DNA of 64,000 nt from Streptomyces sp. ISL-43 (GTDB lineage: Bacteria > Actinomycetota > Actinomycetes > Streptomycetales > Streptomycetaceae): positions 62,001-126,000 of the forward strand of contig NZ_JAGGOT010000028.1 of assembly GCF_018614195.1 (NCBI RefSeq). Direction: 5' to 3'. Numbering within the stretch: position 1 is the stretch's first letter; every line of letters begins with the position of its first letter. The notes below the pieces were generated by a model. The model was not told where the DNA came from and did no database searches. It was given only the letters and a program-made list of their open reading frames with translations. Shown here piece after piece: positions 1 through 9,033 of this stretch. The position numbers were made by a program, and so were the translations under genes.

Positions 1-749
1 GCCTCACCCTGTTCGCCGCTCCCCCAGACCACCGACCGGCCCCGCGTCAGCTCCAACACCACGGAGTCGTAGGACCGGACCTTGACCTGCACGGTCTCCG
101 TGCGGACGGCTTCCGGGAGGTCGCCGGCGACGCCGACGGCCTCGCGCAGCAGCCGTTCCTCGTCGAAACGGCGGCCGCTCGGGGACTGCCCGGCGCTCAG
201 GTCGAGGACCGGAACGCCTTCGGGTGCTTTCGCGACAGTGTCGAATCGCACACCGGAAGCGTCCACTTCCACGAACTCCGCGCCCTTTTCGATGAGCAGA
301 ACCGGCTTGCGTTCCGTCACCTTCAGCCCGATGCCGTGCGGCCAGGCCCGCACCACGTCGACCGAATCGACGCGGGGCAGCCGGGCGCGGAGCCGCGCTT
401 CGATCTCGTCGGTGTCCACGGACACCATGGGCGCCCCGACCGGCACGGCCGCCGCGAGGCGCACCTGCTCCGGGGTCAGGACCTCGGTGCCGCCCGCGGT
501 GACCTTCTCGACCCGGAGCCAGGAGGACCCGTAGAACACCCACGTGAGGCCCGCGGCCAGGAGCAGGACCAGGACGAGCCCGGCGACCAGGACGGGGCCC
601 CGGCGCGGGCCGCGCGGGATGCGCGGCCCGCCCGGGCCGGATCGCCGGGGCGGCTTCGGCGACTTGGGGGTCCGGGGCCGGCCCGAAGAGCCGGCCCCCT
701 TCCCCGCGGCCCCGGGACTGCCGCGCTGTGCGGTGCTCGCTCCGGCCAC
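1..749 (-). CDS. ftsQ: Cell division protein FtsQ (3' end cut by window edge)
   Basis: FtsQ bridges early and late divisome proteins (FtsL/DivIC, FtsW/FtsI) at the septal membrane. About 249 residues are visible. There is a basic, Pro/Arg/Gly-rich cytoplasmic tail, one membrane segment at about residues 35-55 (VLVLLLAAGLTWVFY), then a POTRA/FtsQ-like extracytoplasmic domain starting near WLRVEKVTAGG. The GTG start is chosen because AGGAGG lies 8-13 bases upstream. The frame is still open at base 1, so the C-terminus and stop lie outside the window. It sits 16 bases after murG, last in the visible dcw operon, where ftsQ-ftsZ is the usual continuation. Confidence 0.93.
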   Translation of the reverse strand, partial: MAGASTAQRGSPGAAGKGAGSSGRPRTPKSPKPPRRSGPGGPRIPRGPRRGPVLVAGLVLVLLLAAGLTWVFYGSSWLRVEKVTAGGTEVLTPEQVRLAAAVPVGAPMVSVDTDEIEARLRARLPRVDSVDVVRAWPHGIGLKVTERKPVLLIEKGAEFVEVDASGVRFDTVAKAPEGVPVLDLSAGQSPSGRRFDEERLLREAVGVAGDLPEAVRTETVQVKVRSYDSVVLELTRGRSVVWGSGEQGE

Positions 750-765
750 TCCTGTGCCTCCTGCG

Positions 766-1860
766 TCAGTGCTTCCTGTTGGCGGCGACCGCCTCGTACA
801 CCATGGCGACCAGCAGTTCGTCCGCGTCCCGGCGGCCGAACTCGGCGGCCGCGCGGGACATCTCGTAGAGGCGGTGCGGGTCGGTGAGGACCGGGACGAC
901 CTGGCCCAGCACCCACTCGGGCGTCAGTTCCGCGTCGTCCACGAGCAGGCCGCCGCCGGCCTTGACCACCGGCTGGGCGTTGAGCCGCTGTTCGCCGTTG
1001 CCGATCGGCAGCGGTACGTAGGCGGCGGGGAGCCCGACGGCGGAGAGTTCGGCGACGGTCATCGCGCCCGCGCGGCACAGCATCATGTCGGCGGCGGCGT
1101 ACGCGAGATCCATCCGGTCCACGTACGGTACCGGCACGTAGGGCGGCATCCCGGGCATGTTGTCGACACGCGGCAGTTCGTTCTTCGGCCCGACCGCGTG
1201 CAGGATCTGGATCCCGGAGCGCTGGAGGGTCGGCGCGACCTGCTGGATCACCTCGTTGAGGCGCCGGGCGCCCTGCGAGCCGCCGGAGACCAGCAGCGTC
1301 GGCAGGTTGGGGTCCAGGCCGAAGGCGGCGCGCGCCTCCGGGCGGACCATGGCCCGGTCGAGGGTGGAGATGGTGCGGCGCAGCGGGATGCCCACGTAGC
1401 GGGCTCCGCGCAGTTTGCTGTCGGGGGTGGAGACCGCGACGGCGTGCGCGTACCGGGAGCCGATCTTGTTGGCCAGTCCGGGCCGCGCGTTGGCCTCGTG
1501 GACGATGATCGGCACCCCGAGGCGCTTGGCCGCGAGGTAGCCGGGCAGGGCCACGTAGCCGCCGAAGCCGACGACGCAGTCGGCCTTGGTGCGCAGGAGG
1601 ATCTCCTCGGCGGCCTTGATGGTGCCGCGCAGCCGTCCGGGGACGGTGATCAGCTCGGGCGTTGGCCTACGGGGCAGCGGGACGGCTGGGATCAGTCCCA
1701 GCTCGTAGCCGCGCTCCGGCACCAGGCGGGTTTCGAGTCCGCGTTCCGTGCCGAGGGCGGTGATGCCCACGGAAGGGTCCTGCCTGCGCAGGGCGTCCGC
1801 GAGGGCGAGCGCCGGCTCGATGTGGCCGGCGGTCCCCCCACCGGCGAGTACGACATGCAC
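766..1860 (-). CDS. murG: UDP-GlcNAc:undecaprenyl-PP-MurNAc-pentapeptide GlcNAc transferase MurG
   Basis: MurG adds GlcNAc to lipid I to make lipid II on the inner face of the membrane. The 364-residue length is normal for the family. The N-terminal Gly-rich loop GGGTAGH (residues 7-13), the central [13 protein letters not shown] motif and the C-terminal [11 protein letters not shown] motif are the expected GT28 acceptor and UDP-GlcNAc binding elements. It begins 6 bases after ftsW stops and ends 16 bases before ftsQ, so it is co-transcribed in the dcw operon. No anomalies are seen. Confidence 0.97.
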   Translation of the reverse strand: MHVVLAGGGTAGHIEPALALADALRRQDPSVGITALGTERGLETRLVPERGYELGLIPAVPLPRRPTPELITVPGRLRGTIKAAEEILLRTKADCVVGFGGYVALPGYLAAKRLGVPIIVHEANARPGLANKIGSRYAHAVAVSTPDSKLRGARYVGIPLRRTISTLDRAMVRPEARAAFGLDPNLPTLLVSGGSQGARRLNEVIQQVAPTLQRSGIQILHAVGPKNELPRVDNMPGMPPYVPVPYVDRMDLAYAAADMMLCRAGAMTVAELSAVGLPAAYVPLPIGNGEQRLNAQPVVKAGGGLLVDDAELTPEWVLGQVVPVLTDPHRLYEMSRAAAEFGRRDADELLVAMVYEAVAANRKH

Positions 1861-1866
1861 CGAAAT

Positions 1867-3282
1867 TCACCGCTCTCCGGACGGACGCTTCTTGACGCGC
1901 CGTCTCATCGACTTCCATCTCTGCCCGGTCCGCGGACGGCCGTTCTTCGGCTTCCGCATCGCGAGCGCCGCGCGTGCCGCCGGCTCCTCACGCGCGAACG
2001 CGATGAGCAGTCCGACCGCGAACATGGTCGGCAGCAGGGCCGACCCGCCGTAGGAGAACAGCGGGAGCGGGACCCCGGCGATCGGCAGCAGACCGAGCAC
2101 CGCACCAATGTTGATCACGGCCTGCGCCGTGATCCAGGTGGTCACGCCTCCCGCGGCATACCGTACGAAGGGGTCCTCCGTGCGTCCGGCCACGCGGATA
2201 CCCGCATAGCCTAGGGCCGCGAACAGGGCGAGTACCGACAGCGTCCCCGCCAGCCCCAGTTCCTCGCCGGTGATGGCGAAGATGAAGTCGGTGTGGGCCT
2301 CTGGCAGTTGCCCCCATTTTTCCACACTGGCACCCAGACCGGAACCGAACCATCCGCCGGAGGCGAGTGCGTAGATTCCGTGGACCGCCTGCCAGCACAG
2401 GTCGTTCTTGCCCGGCTCGGTCGCGCCGATGCACTCGAGCCGGTCCATGCGGTGCGGGCTGGTCTTGATGAGCAGGACGACGAGCACGCCCGCGACGGCC
2501 AGTACCCCCGCGAACATCCGCGTGGGCGCCCCGGCCAGCCACAACAGGCCGAACAGGATGGCCCCGAGGATCATCGCGGTTCCCATGTCCCCGCCCAGCA
2601 TGATGAGCCCGAGCAGCAGGAAGGTGACCGGGACCAGCGGCACCAGCAGGTGCTTCCACTGGCTCAGCAGGTCCTTCCCGCCCTTGCGCGCCAGCAGGTC
2701 GGCGCCCCAGAGGATGAGTGCCAGTTTGCCGAACTCGCTGGGCTGGAGCATGAACGGACCGCCAAGGGAGATCCAATTCTGGTTGCCGTTGATCGATACG
2801 CCTATCCCCGGGACCTGGACCAGGACCATGAGGAAGAGCGTGCCGGCGAGCACGGGATAGGACAGCGCCCGGTGCAGTTTGACGGGCATCCGGGAGGCGA
2901 GCAGCAGCAGTCCGGTGCCGATCAGGGCGGCGAGGAACTGCTTCTTGAAGAAGTACGCGTCGCCCAGGCCGAGCTGGAGCGCCTTGATCATCGAAGCGGA
3001 GTAGACCATCACCAGGCCGAGCACGGTGATGAGCAACGAGCTGCCGAAGATCAGGTAATACGCCGTGAGCGGCCGGTCCCAGGCCCGGCGCAACTGCCGC
3101 TGCGTACGCCGCAGACCGGCGAGCGGCCCGCCCGTGGCGGGCCGCTTCACGCGCGCGGCGGGGCGGACCAGGCCCGATGTCCGGTCGGCCTTGGCGGCCT
3201 TGGGAGCTCTGACGGCCTTGGCGGCCTTGGCGGTCTTGTCCGCGGACGGCCGCCGCCCCGGCAGCATTTGCTTGGCCGGCAT
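1867..3282 (-). CDS. ftsW: SEDS glycosyltransferase FtsW
   Basis: FtsW is the division-specific SEDS peptidoglycan polymerase that works with the transpeptidase FtsI. The protein has 471 residues: a Lys/Ala-rich cytoplasmic N-terminus of about 80 residues, about ten membrane segments, the SEDS stretch NGNQNWISLGG-FMLQPSEF, and a charged C-terminal tail. The ATG at 3282 is chosen because GGAGGGG lies about 8 bases upstream; longer in-frame starts would run into murD. The gap to murD is 76 bases. The N-terminus is rich in KAAKA-type repeats, as in other Streptomyces FtsW proteins. Confidence 0.95.
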   Translation of the reverse strand: MPAKQMLPGRRPSADKTAKAAKAVRAPKAAKADRTSGLVRPAARVKRPATGGPLAGLRRTQRQLRRAWDRPLTAYYLIFGSSLLITVLGLVMVYSASMIKALQLGLGDAYFFKKQFLAALIGTGLLLLASRMPVKLHRALSYPVLAGTLFLMVLVQVPGIGVSINGNQNWISLGGPFMLQPSEFGKLALILWGADLLARKGGKDLLSQWKHLLVPLVPVTFLLLGLIMLGGDMGTAMILGAILFGLLWLAGAPTRMFAGVLAVAGVLVVLLIKTSPHRMDRLECIGATEPGKNDLCWQAVHGIYALASGGWFGSGLGASVEKWGQLPEAHTDFIFAITGEELGLAGTLSVLALFAALGYAGIRVAGRTEDPFVRYAAGGVTTWITAQAVINIGAVLGLLPIAGVPLPLFSYGGSALLPTMFAVGLLIAFAREEPAARAALAMRKPKNGRPRTGQRWKSMRRRVKKRPSGER

Positions 3283-3358
3283 CTGTGATCTTCCCCTCCA
3301 CTCGTACGAGGCGAGCGGCCGGTCGGCCGGAGTGAACCGGCCCTGGATCGAGCCGGCC

Positions 3359-4816
3359 CTAGGCCTTCTCGGCGGCCAGTTCGCGCACCGCGTCGGCGAA
3401 CGCGTCCCCACGCTCGTTGTAGTTCGCGAACATGTCCATCGAGGCGCAGGCGGGTGCCAGCAGAACCGTGTCGCCGGTCTCCGCGAGCCGGGCCGCTTCC
3501 CGGACCGCCGCGAGCATCGCCCCAGTGTCGGTCTGCCCGAGGTCCACGACCGGGACCTGCGGCGCGTGTCGCGCCAGTGCCTCGGCGATCAGCGCCCGGT
3601 CGGCGCCGATCAGCACGACGCCGCGCATCCGCTTCGCGGACTTCTGCACGAGCTCGTCGAAGGTGGCGCCCTTGGCGAGGCCGCCGGCGATCCAGACGAC
3701 CGGCTCGAAGGCGGCCAGGGAGGCCTCGGCGGCGTGGGTGTTGGTGGCCTTGGAGTCGTCGATGTAGGTGACCCCGTCCACCTCGGCCACGTGGCTGACG
3801 CGGTGGGCGTCCGGCCGGAAGGCGCGCAGCCCGTCGCGGATCGCGCTCGGCTTCACGCCGAAGGCGCGGGCCAGGGCGGCCGCGGCGAGGGCGTTGGCGA
3901 TGTTGTGCGGGGCCGGCGGGTTGACGTCCGCGACCGCGGCGAGCTCCTGGGCGTTCTTCTGCCGGTTCTCCACGAAGGCGCGGTCGACGAGGATCCCGTC
4001 GACGACGCCGAGCATGGAGGGGCCGGGGGCGCCGAGGGTGAAGCCGATCGCCCGGCAGCCCTCTTCGACGTCGGCTTCCATGACCAGGTTCTCGGTGGCC
4101 TTGTTGTCGGCGGCGTCCGCGTTGTAGACGCAGGCCACCGAGTTGCCCTCGTAGATCCGGCCCTTGTCGGCGGCGTAGGCCTCCATCGAGCCGTGCCAGT
4201 CGAGGTGGTCCGGGGCCAGGTTGAGGACGGCCGCGGAGTGGGCGCGCAGCGAGGGCGCCCAGTGCAGCTGGTAGCTGGAGAGCTCGACGGCGAGGACGTC
4301 GTACGTCTCCTCGCCGATCACCACGTCGATGATCGGGGTGCCGATGTTCCCGACGGCCGCCGTCTTGAGCCCGGCAGCCTTCAGGATCGAGGCGAGCATC
4401 TGGGTGGTGGTGGTCTTGCCGTTCGTCCCGGTGATCGCGAGCCACGGCGCGGCATCGGGGCCGCGCAGCAGCCAGGCGATCTCCACGTCGCCCACGACGT
4501 CCACGCCGGCCGCGGCGGCTGCCGCGAACAGCGGGCTGTCGGGCTTCCAGCCCGGCGAGGTGACCACGAGGTCCGTGCCCTCGGGCAGGACCTCGCCCGC
4601 CCGGGCGCCGCCGTCCAGGCGGCCGAGGCGGACCTCGATGCCCAGCTCCGCGAGCTCGGCGGCCCGCGCGCGCTGGGCATCGCCGTCGCCGTTGTCGACG
4701 ACGGTCACCGAAGCGCCGAGGCCGGCCAGGGCGCGGGCGGCGCTGACGCCGCTCACGCCGAGACCGGCGACGGTGATGTTCTTGCCGTGCCAGGCGGTCA
4801 CTTGTCGGCTGCCCAT
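3359..4816 (-). CDS. murD: UDP-N-acetylmuramoylalanine--D-glutamate ligase MurD
   Basis: MurD adds D-Glu to UDP-MurNAc-L-Ala in the cytoplasm. The 485-residue protein has the N-terminal nucleotide fold VAGLGVSGVSAARAL, the ATP loop GTNGKTTTT, the HLDWHGS motif of Mur ligases and a C-terminal ligase domain with DDSKATN. Two starts are possible: ATG at 4816, used here because the related N-terminus MGSRQV is familiar from Streptomyces, or GTG at 4801, which overlaps the mraY stop as GTGA. Either way it is translationally coupled to mraY. Confidence 0.95.
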   Translation of the reverse strand: MGSRQVTAWHGKNITVAGLGVSGVSAARALAGLGASVTVVDNGDGDAQRARAAELAELGIEVRLGRLDGGARAGEVLPEGTDLVVTSPGWKPDSPLFAAAAAAGVDVVGDVEIAWLLRGPDAAPWLAITGTNGKTTTTQMLASILKAAGLKTAAVGNIGTPIIDVVIGEETYDVLAVELSSYQLHWAPSLRAHSAAVLNLAPDHLDWHGSMEAYAADKGRIYEGNSVACVYNADAADNKATENLVMEADVEEGCRAIGFTLGAPGPSMLGVVDGILVDRAFVENRQKNAQELAAVADVNPPAPHNIANALAAAALARAFGVKPSAIRDGLRAFRPDAHRVSHVAEVDGVTYIDDSKATNTHAAEASLAAFEPVVWIAGGLAKGATFDELVQKSAKRMRGVVLIGADRALIAEALARHAPQVPVVDLGQTDTGAMLAAVREAARLAETGDTVLLAPACASMDMFANYNERGDAFADAVRELAAEKA

Positions 4817-5868
4817 CCCGCGTAGAAGAGTCCGAGGCCCACGATCACGCACATGCCCTGGATGATCCAGAAGCGGACCACGACAAGGACTTCGGACCAC
4901 CCCTTGAGCTCGAAGTGGTGCTGGAGTGGCGCCATCCGGAAGACCCGCTTGCCGGTCATCTTGAAGGAGCCGACCTGGATGACGACCGACATGGTGATCA
5001 GGACGAAGAGGCCGCCGAGGAGCGCCATCAGGAACTCCGTGCGGGAGCAGATCGCGAGGCCGGCGAGCGCGCCGCCGAGGGCCAGCGAGCCGGTGTCGCC
5101 CATGAAGATCTTGGCGGGCGAGGTGTTCCACCACAGGAAGCCGAAGCAGGAGCCCATCAGGGCGGAGGCGACGACCGCGAGGTCCAGTGGGTCCCGTACC
5201 TCGAAGCAGGCGGCCGGGTTGGTCAGGGTCTCCGCGTTGATGCAGGACTCCTGGTACTGCCAGACGCCGATGAAGGTGTAGGCACCGAAGACCATCACGG
5301 CGGCACCGGTGGCCAGGCCGTCCAGACCGTCGGTCAGGTTCACGCCGTTGGACATGGCCAGGATCATGAACAGCGCCCAGACCACGAACAGCACCGGGCC
5401 GATCGACCAGCCGAAGTCCGTGACGAACGACAGCTTGGTGGAGGCCGGGGTCAGCCCTCGCGAGTCCGAGAACTGAAGGGCGAGCACCGCGAAGGCGGTG
5501 CCGACGATCAGCTGGCCGGCCATCTTCGCCTTGGCCCGCAGTCCCAGCGAGCGCTGCTTGACGATCTTGATGTAGTCGTCGAGGAACCCGACCAGACCCA
5601 TGCCCGCCATCAGGAAGAGGACGAGGACACCGGAGAAGGAGGGATCGCTCGAGGTGATCACCTTGGTGAGGGCGTACGCGATCAGCGTGGCCAGGATGAA
5701 GGAGATGCCGCCCATGGTGGGCGTGCCCTTCTTCCCCGCGTGGCCACGCGGGCCGTCGTCGCGGATGAACTGGCCGTAGCCCTTGCGGGCCAGACCCTTG
5801 ATCAGCAGCGGGGTGCCGATGAGCGTGAGGAAGAGTCCGATGACTCCGGAGAACAGGATCTGCCTCAT
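4798..5868 (-). CDS. mraY: Phospho-MurNAc-pentapeptide transferase MraY
   Basis: MraY transfers phospho-MurNAc-pentapeptide from UDP to undecaprenyl phosphate, forming lipid I. It is an integral membrane enzyme of 356 residues with about ten membrane segments. The Asp-rich signature is present as GFLDDYIK, followed by NLTDGLDGLATG and the FMGDTGSLALGG stretch; PLQHHFEL is the conserved HHH-type motif. Its ATG overlaps the murF stop (ATGA) and its own stop overlaps a possible murD GTG. Confidence 0.97.
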   Translation of the reverse strand: MRQILFSGVIGLFLTLIGTPLLIKGLARKGYGQFIRDDGPRGHAGKKGTPTMGGISFILATLIAYALTKVITSSDPSFSGVLVLFLMAGMGLVGFLDDYIKIVKQRSLGLRAKAKMAGQLIVGTAFAVLALQFSDSRGLTPASTKLSFVTDFGWSIGPVLFVVWALFMILAMSNGVNLTDGLDGLATGAAVMVFGAYTFIGVWQYQESCINAETLTNPAACFEVRDPLDLAVVASALMGSCFGFLWWNTSPAKIFMGDTGSLALGGALAGLAICSRTEFLMALLGGLFVLITMSVVIQVGSFKMTGKRVFRMAPLQHHFELKGWSEVLVVVRFWIIQGMCVIVGLGLFYAGWAADK

Positions 5869-7289
5869 CGGCCGGCGACCTCGCCCTCGCGCTCCAGCAA
5901 CGCCAGCGCGACCCGCTCCAGACCGATGGACCTGGAAGCCTTCACCAGCACGACGTCACCCGGGCGCAGTTCACTGCGCAACAGGTCGACCGCCGCCTGC
6001 GCGTCGGACACGAGCACCGACTCCTCACCCCACGAACCCTCGTTATATGCGCCCAGTTGCAGCCAGGACGCTTCCCTGCCCCCGACTGCGACGAGCTTGC
6101 TCACGTTGAGCCGGACGGCAAGCCGTCCCACCGCGTCGTGCTCGGCCAGCGACGCGTCACCGAGCTCGGCCATGGGACCGAGCACTGCCCACGTACGTCC
6201 CCCGTTGGCCCTGGCGGCGCCGCCCATCGCGGCAAGTGCGCGCAGAGCGGCCCGCATGGACTCGGGGTTCGCGTTGTAGGCGTCGTTGACGATCGTGACG
6301 CCGTCCGCCCGCTCGGTGACCTCCATCCGCCACCGGGACAACGTGCCCGCCCCGGAGAGCGCGGTGGCGATCTCGTCGACGGACATGCCCAGTACGTGGG
6401 CGACGGCGGCCGCGGCGAGCGCGTTCGACACGTGGTGCTCACCGTACAGCCGCAAGGTCACATCACTGCACCCGGTCGGTGTGTGGAGTGTGAAGGAGGG
6501 CTGTCCCCCCGGTGTCATCCGCACCTCGGTGGCCCGCACTTCGGCGTCTTCGGCCTCCCCGAAGAGGACCGTACGGGCCTTCGTGCGGGCGGTCATCGCG
6601 CGCACCAGGGGGTCGTCGGCGTTCAGTACGGCGACTCCGCCGTCCGCCTCGGCCGGCAGGGCCTCCACCAGCTCGCCCTTGGCCTGGGCGATCTGCTCCC
6701 GGCCGCCGAACTCCCCGATGTGGGCGGTGCCGACGTTCAGGACGAGGCCGATGCGCGGCGGCGTCAGACCGGTGAGGTAGTCGATGTGGCCGATCCCGCG
6801 GGCACCCATCTCCAGCACCAGGTGCCGGGTGTCCTCGGTGGCCTTCAGCGCGGTGAGCGGCAGGCCGATCTCGTTGTTGAGGGAGCCGGGCGTCCACACG
6901 GTGGGCGCGTGGGTCTGGAGCACTTGGGCGATGAGGTCCTTGGTGGACGTCTTCCCGGCGGAGCCGGTCAGCGCCACCACGTCGGTGCCCAGGCGTTCGA
7001 CGACGGCCCGGGCGAGGGCGCCGAGCGCCTTCTCGACGTCGGGGACGACGACGGCCGGTACGCCGACGGGCCGGGCCGCGAGGACGGCCGCGGCGCCCGC
7101 GGCGACCGCGCGCTCGGCGTAGTCGTGGCCGTCGACCTGCTCGCCGGCGAACGCGGCGAAGAGGCTGCCGGGCTCCACCTGGCGGGAGTCGATGACGACG
7201 GGCCCGGTGATGCGTACGGACGGATCCGGTATGTCGTGGGGCCGCCCGCCGGTGATTTCGGCGATCTCGGCGAGGGAAAGGGCGATCAC
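5865..7289 (-). CDS. murF: UDP-MurNAc-tripeptide--D-Ala-D-Ala ligase MurF
   Basis: MurF attaches D-Ala-D-Ala to the UDP-MurNAc tripeptide, completing the pentapeptide. The protein has 474 residues with the Mur ligase ATP loop TGSAGKTSTKD near residue 110, EMGARGIGHI in the central domain and NDAYNANPESM in the C-terminal half. The start is GTG at 7289; its first base is shared with the last base of the murE TAG stop. The C-terminus overlaps the mraY start by four bases. Normal length, no anomalies. Confidence 0.97.
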   Translation of the reverse strand: MIALSLAEIAEITGGRPHDIPDPSVRITGPVVIDSRQVEPGSLFAAFAGEQVDGHDYAERAVAAGAAAVLAARPVGVPAVVVPDVEKALGALARAVVERLGTDVVALTGSAGKTSTKDLIAQVLQTHAPTVWTPGSLNNEIGLPLTALKATEDTRHLVLEMGARGIGHIDYLTGLTPPRIGLVLNVGTAHIGEFGGREQIAQAKGELVEALPAEADGGVAVLNADDPLVRAMTARTKARTVLFGEAEDAEVRATEVRMTPGGQPSFTLHTPTGCSDVTLRLYGEHHVSNALAAAAVAHVLGMSVDEIATALSGAGTLSRWRMEVTERADGVTIVNDAYNANPESMRAALRALAAMGGAARANGGRTWAVLGPMAELGDASLAEHDAVGRLAVRLNVSKLVAVGGREASWLQLGAYNEGSWGEESVLVSDAQAAVDLLRSELRPGDVVLVKASRSIGLERVALALLEREGEVAGR

Positions 7290-8989
7290 TACTGGTTCAC
7301 CTCGGCCTGTCGGGGACTTAGGCGCGCTTGGTTCTCGATGGCCGCGCGCAGGACCGCACGGTCGTCGAAGGGTCGTACGACGCCCGCGGTGTCCTGGCCC
7401 TGCTCGTGGCCCTTGCCGGCCACCAGCACGGTGTCGCCCGCCTCGGCGCGCGCGACGGCGGCGGCGATGGCCGCCGCCCGGTCGGCGTCGACGAGGACGG
7501 CGCCCCGCTCGGCGGGGGGTACGGACACGGCGCCTCGGAACATCGCGGCGAGGATCGTGAGGGGGTCCTCGGAGCGCGGGTTGTCGGAGGTCAGCACGGC
7601 GGTGTCGGCGAACCGGGCGGCCGCGGCGCCCATCGGGGCCCGCTTGGTGGTGTCGCGGTCGCCGCCGCAGCCGAGCACGATGTGCAGCTTGCCGGTGGTG
7701 ACCTCGCGCAGGGCGCGCAGGACCGATTCGACGGCGTCGGTCTTGTGCGCGTAGTCGACGACGGCCAGGTACGGCTGTCCCGCGTCGACGCGCTCCAGCC
7801 GGCCGGGGACGCCGGGGACCGCGGCGACGCCGTCGGCGGCGCTCTGCGGGTCGAGGCCGGCCGCGGCGAGCGTGACGATGGCGGCGACGGTGTTGGCCAC
7901 GTTGAACGGGCCGGGCAGCGGGGCGGTGGCCCGTACCCGCTCGCCCTGCGGACCCACCAGGGTCAGGGTCGAGTCCATGTGGCCCGAGACCACGTCCTCG
8001 GCGCGCCAGTCGGCGGCAGGGTCGCCGGTGGCGGAGAAGGTGACGACCGGGATCGGCGACTCCTTGGCGAGGCGCCGGCCGTACTCGTCGTCGACGTTGA
8101 CCACGCCGAGGCGGGCGCGGCGCTCGGTGAAGAGCTGCGCCTTGGCCTGGAAGTAGTCCTCCATGTCGGAGTGGAACTCCATGTGCTCGGGGCTCAGGTT
8201 GTTGAAGACGGCGACGTCGAAGACGCAGCCGTCGACCCGGCCGAGCACCAGGGCGTGGCTGGAGACCTCCATGGCGACGGCGTCGACGCCGCGTTCGCGC
8301 ATGACCGCGAGGAGCGCCTGCAGGTCGGTGGCCTCGGGGGTGGTGCGCTCGGACTTGATGCGCTCGTCCCCGATGCGCGTCTCGACGGTGCCGATGAGCC
8401 CCGTCGTGCGTCCGCTGCCGCGCAGGCCGCCTTCGACGAGGTACGCCGTGGTGGTCTTGCCCGAGGTGCCGGTGATGCCGATCTGGAGGAGGCCGGTGCC
8501 CGGCCGTCCGTAGATCGTGGCGGCCAGTTCGCCCATCCGGCCGCGCGGGTCGGCGACGGTGAGGACCGGGAGTCCGGTGGCTTCGGCGCGCTCGGTGCCG
8601 GCCGGGTCGGTCAGCACCGCCGCGGCGCCGAGGGCGGCCGCCTGCGCGGCGAAGTCCGCGCCGTGCAGCCTGGCGCCCGGCAGGGCCGCGTACAGGTCTC
8701 CGGGGCGCACGGCACGGGAGTCGTGCGTGATGCCGGTGATCTGCGGCGGCGCGCCGGGGGCTTCGATCCCCAGCAGGCCGGCCAGCTCGCCGAGCGGGAT
8801 CGGGCGGGCGGACGCGGGGCGTGGCGCTCCCGGCGGCGCTGCCGGGGCGTCGTTCTGGGTGGTTCTGGGCTGTTCAGCGTGGGGCACGGCGGTGAGCGTA
8901 CCGGGCCCGGCGGGCCGCTCGCGAAGTGAGGGACCGGCCGCGGAGCCGGCCGTCGTCTGGTTCCCGGGTTCCGGGGTGATCGTTGTCAC
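7289..8989 (-). CDS. murE: UDP-MurNAc-L-Ala-D-Glu--diaminopimelate ligase MurE
   Basis: MurE adds diaminopimelate to UDP-MurNAc-L-Ala-D-Glu. In the 566-residue protein the ATP loop is GTSGKTTTA, and the DNPR tetrapeptide typical of DAP-adding rather than lysine-adding enzymes is present (TSDNPRSEDP). Streptomyces uses LL-DAP, so that isomer is the likely substrate. The N-terminus has an extra Pro/Ala-rich segment of about 70 residues before the catalytic core. GTG 8989 is preferred because GAGG lies about 9 bases upstream; a later GTG before PHAEQ is less likely. Confidence 0.95.
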   Translation of the reverse strand: MTTITPEPGNQTTAGSAAGPSLRERPAGPGTLTAVPHAEQPRTTQNDAPAAPPGAPRPASARPIPLGELAGLLGIEAPGAPPQITGITHDSRAVRPGDLYAALPGARLHGADFAAQAAALGAAAVLTDPAGTERAEATGLPVLTVADPRGRMGELAATIYGRPGTGLLQIGITGTSGKTTTAYLVEGGLRGSGRTTGLIGTVETRIGDERIKSERTTPEATDLQALLAVMRERGVDAVAMEVSSHALVLGRVDGCVFDVAVFNNLSPEHMEFHSDMEDYFQAKAQLFTERRARLGVVNVDDEYGRRLAKESPIPVVTFSATGDPAADWRAEDVVSGHMDSTLTLVGPQGERVRATAPLPGPFNVANTVAAIVTLAAAGLDPQSAADGVAAVPGVPGRLERVDAGQPYLAVVDYAHKTDAVESVLRALREVTTGKLHIVLGCGGDRDTTKRAPMGAAAARFADTAVLTSDNPRSEDPLTILAAMFRGAVSVPPAERGAVLVDADRAAAIAAAVARAEAGDTVLVAGKGHEQGQDTAGVVRPFDDRAVLRAAIENQARLSPRQAEVNQ

Positions 8990-9033
8990 TGGTGGTGCCT
9001 CACGCGTTTCTGGGCGGGCCGCTGGGGGGAGGG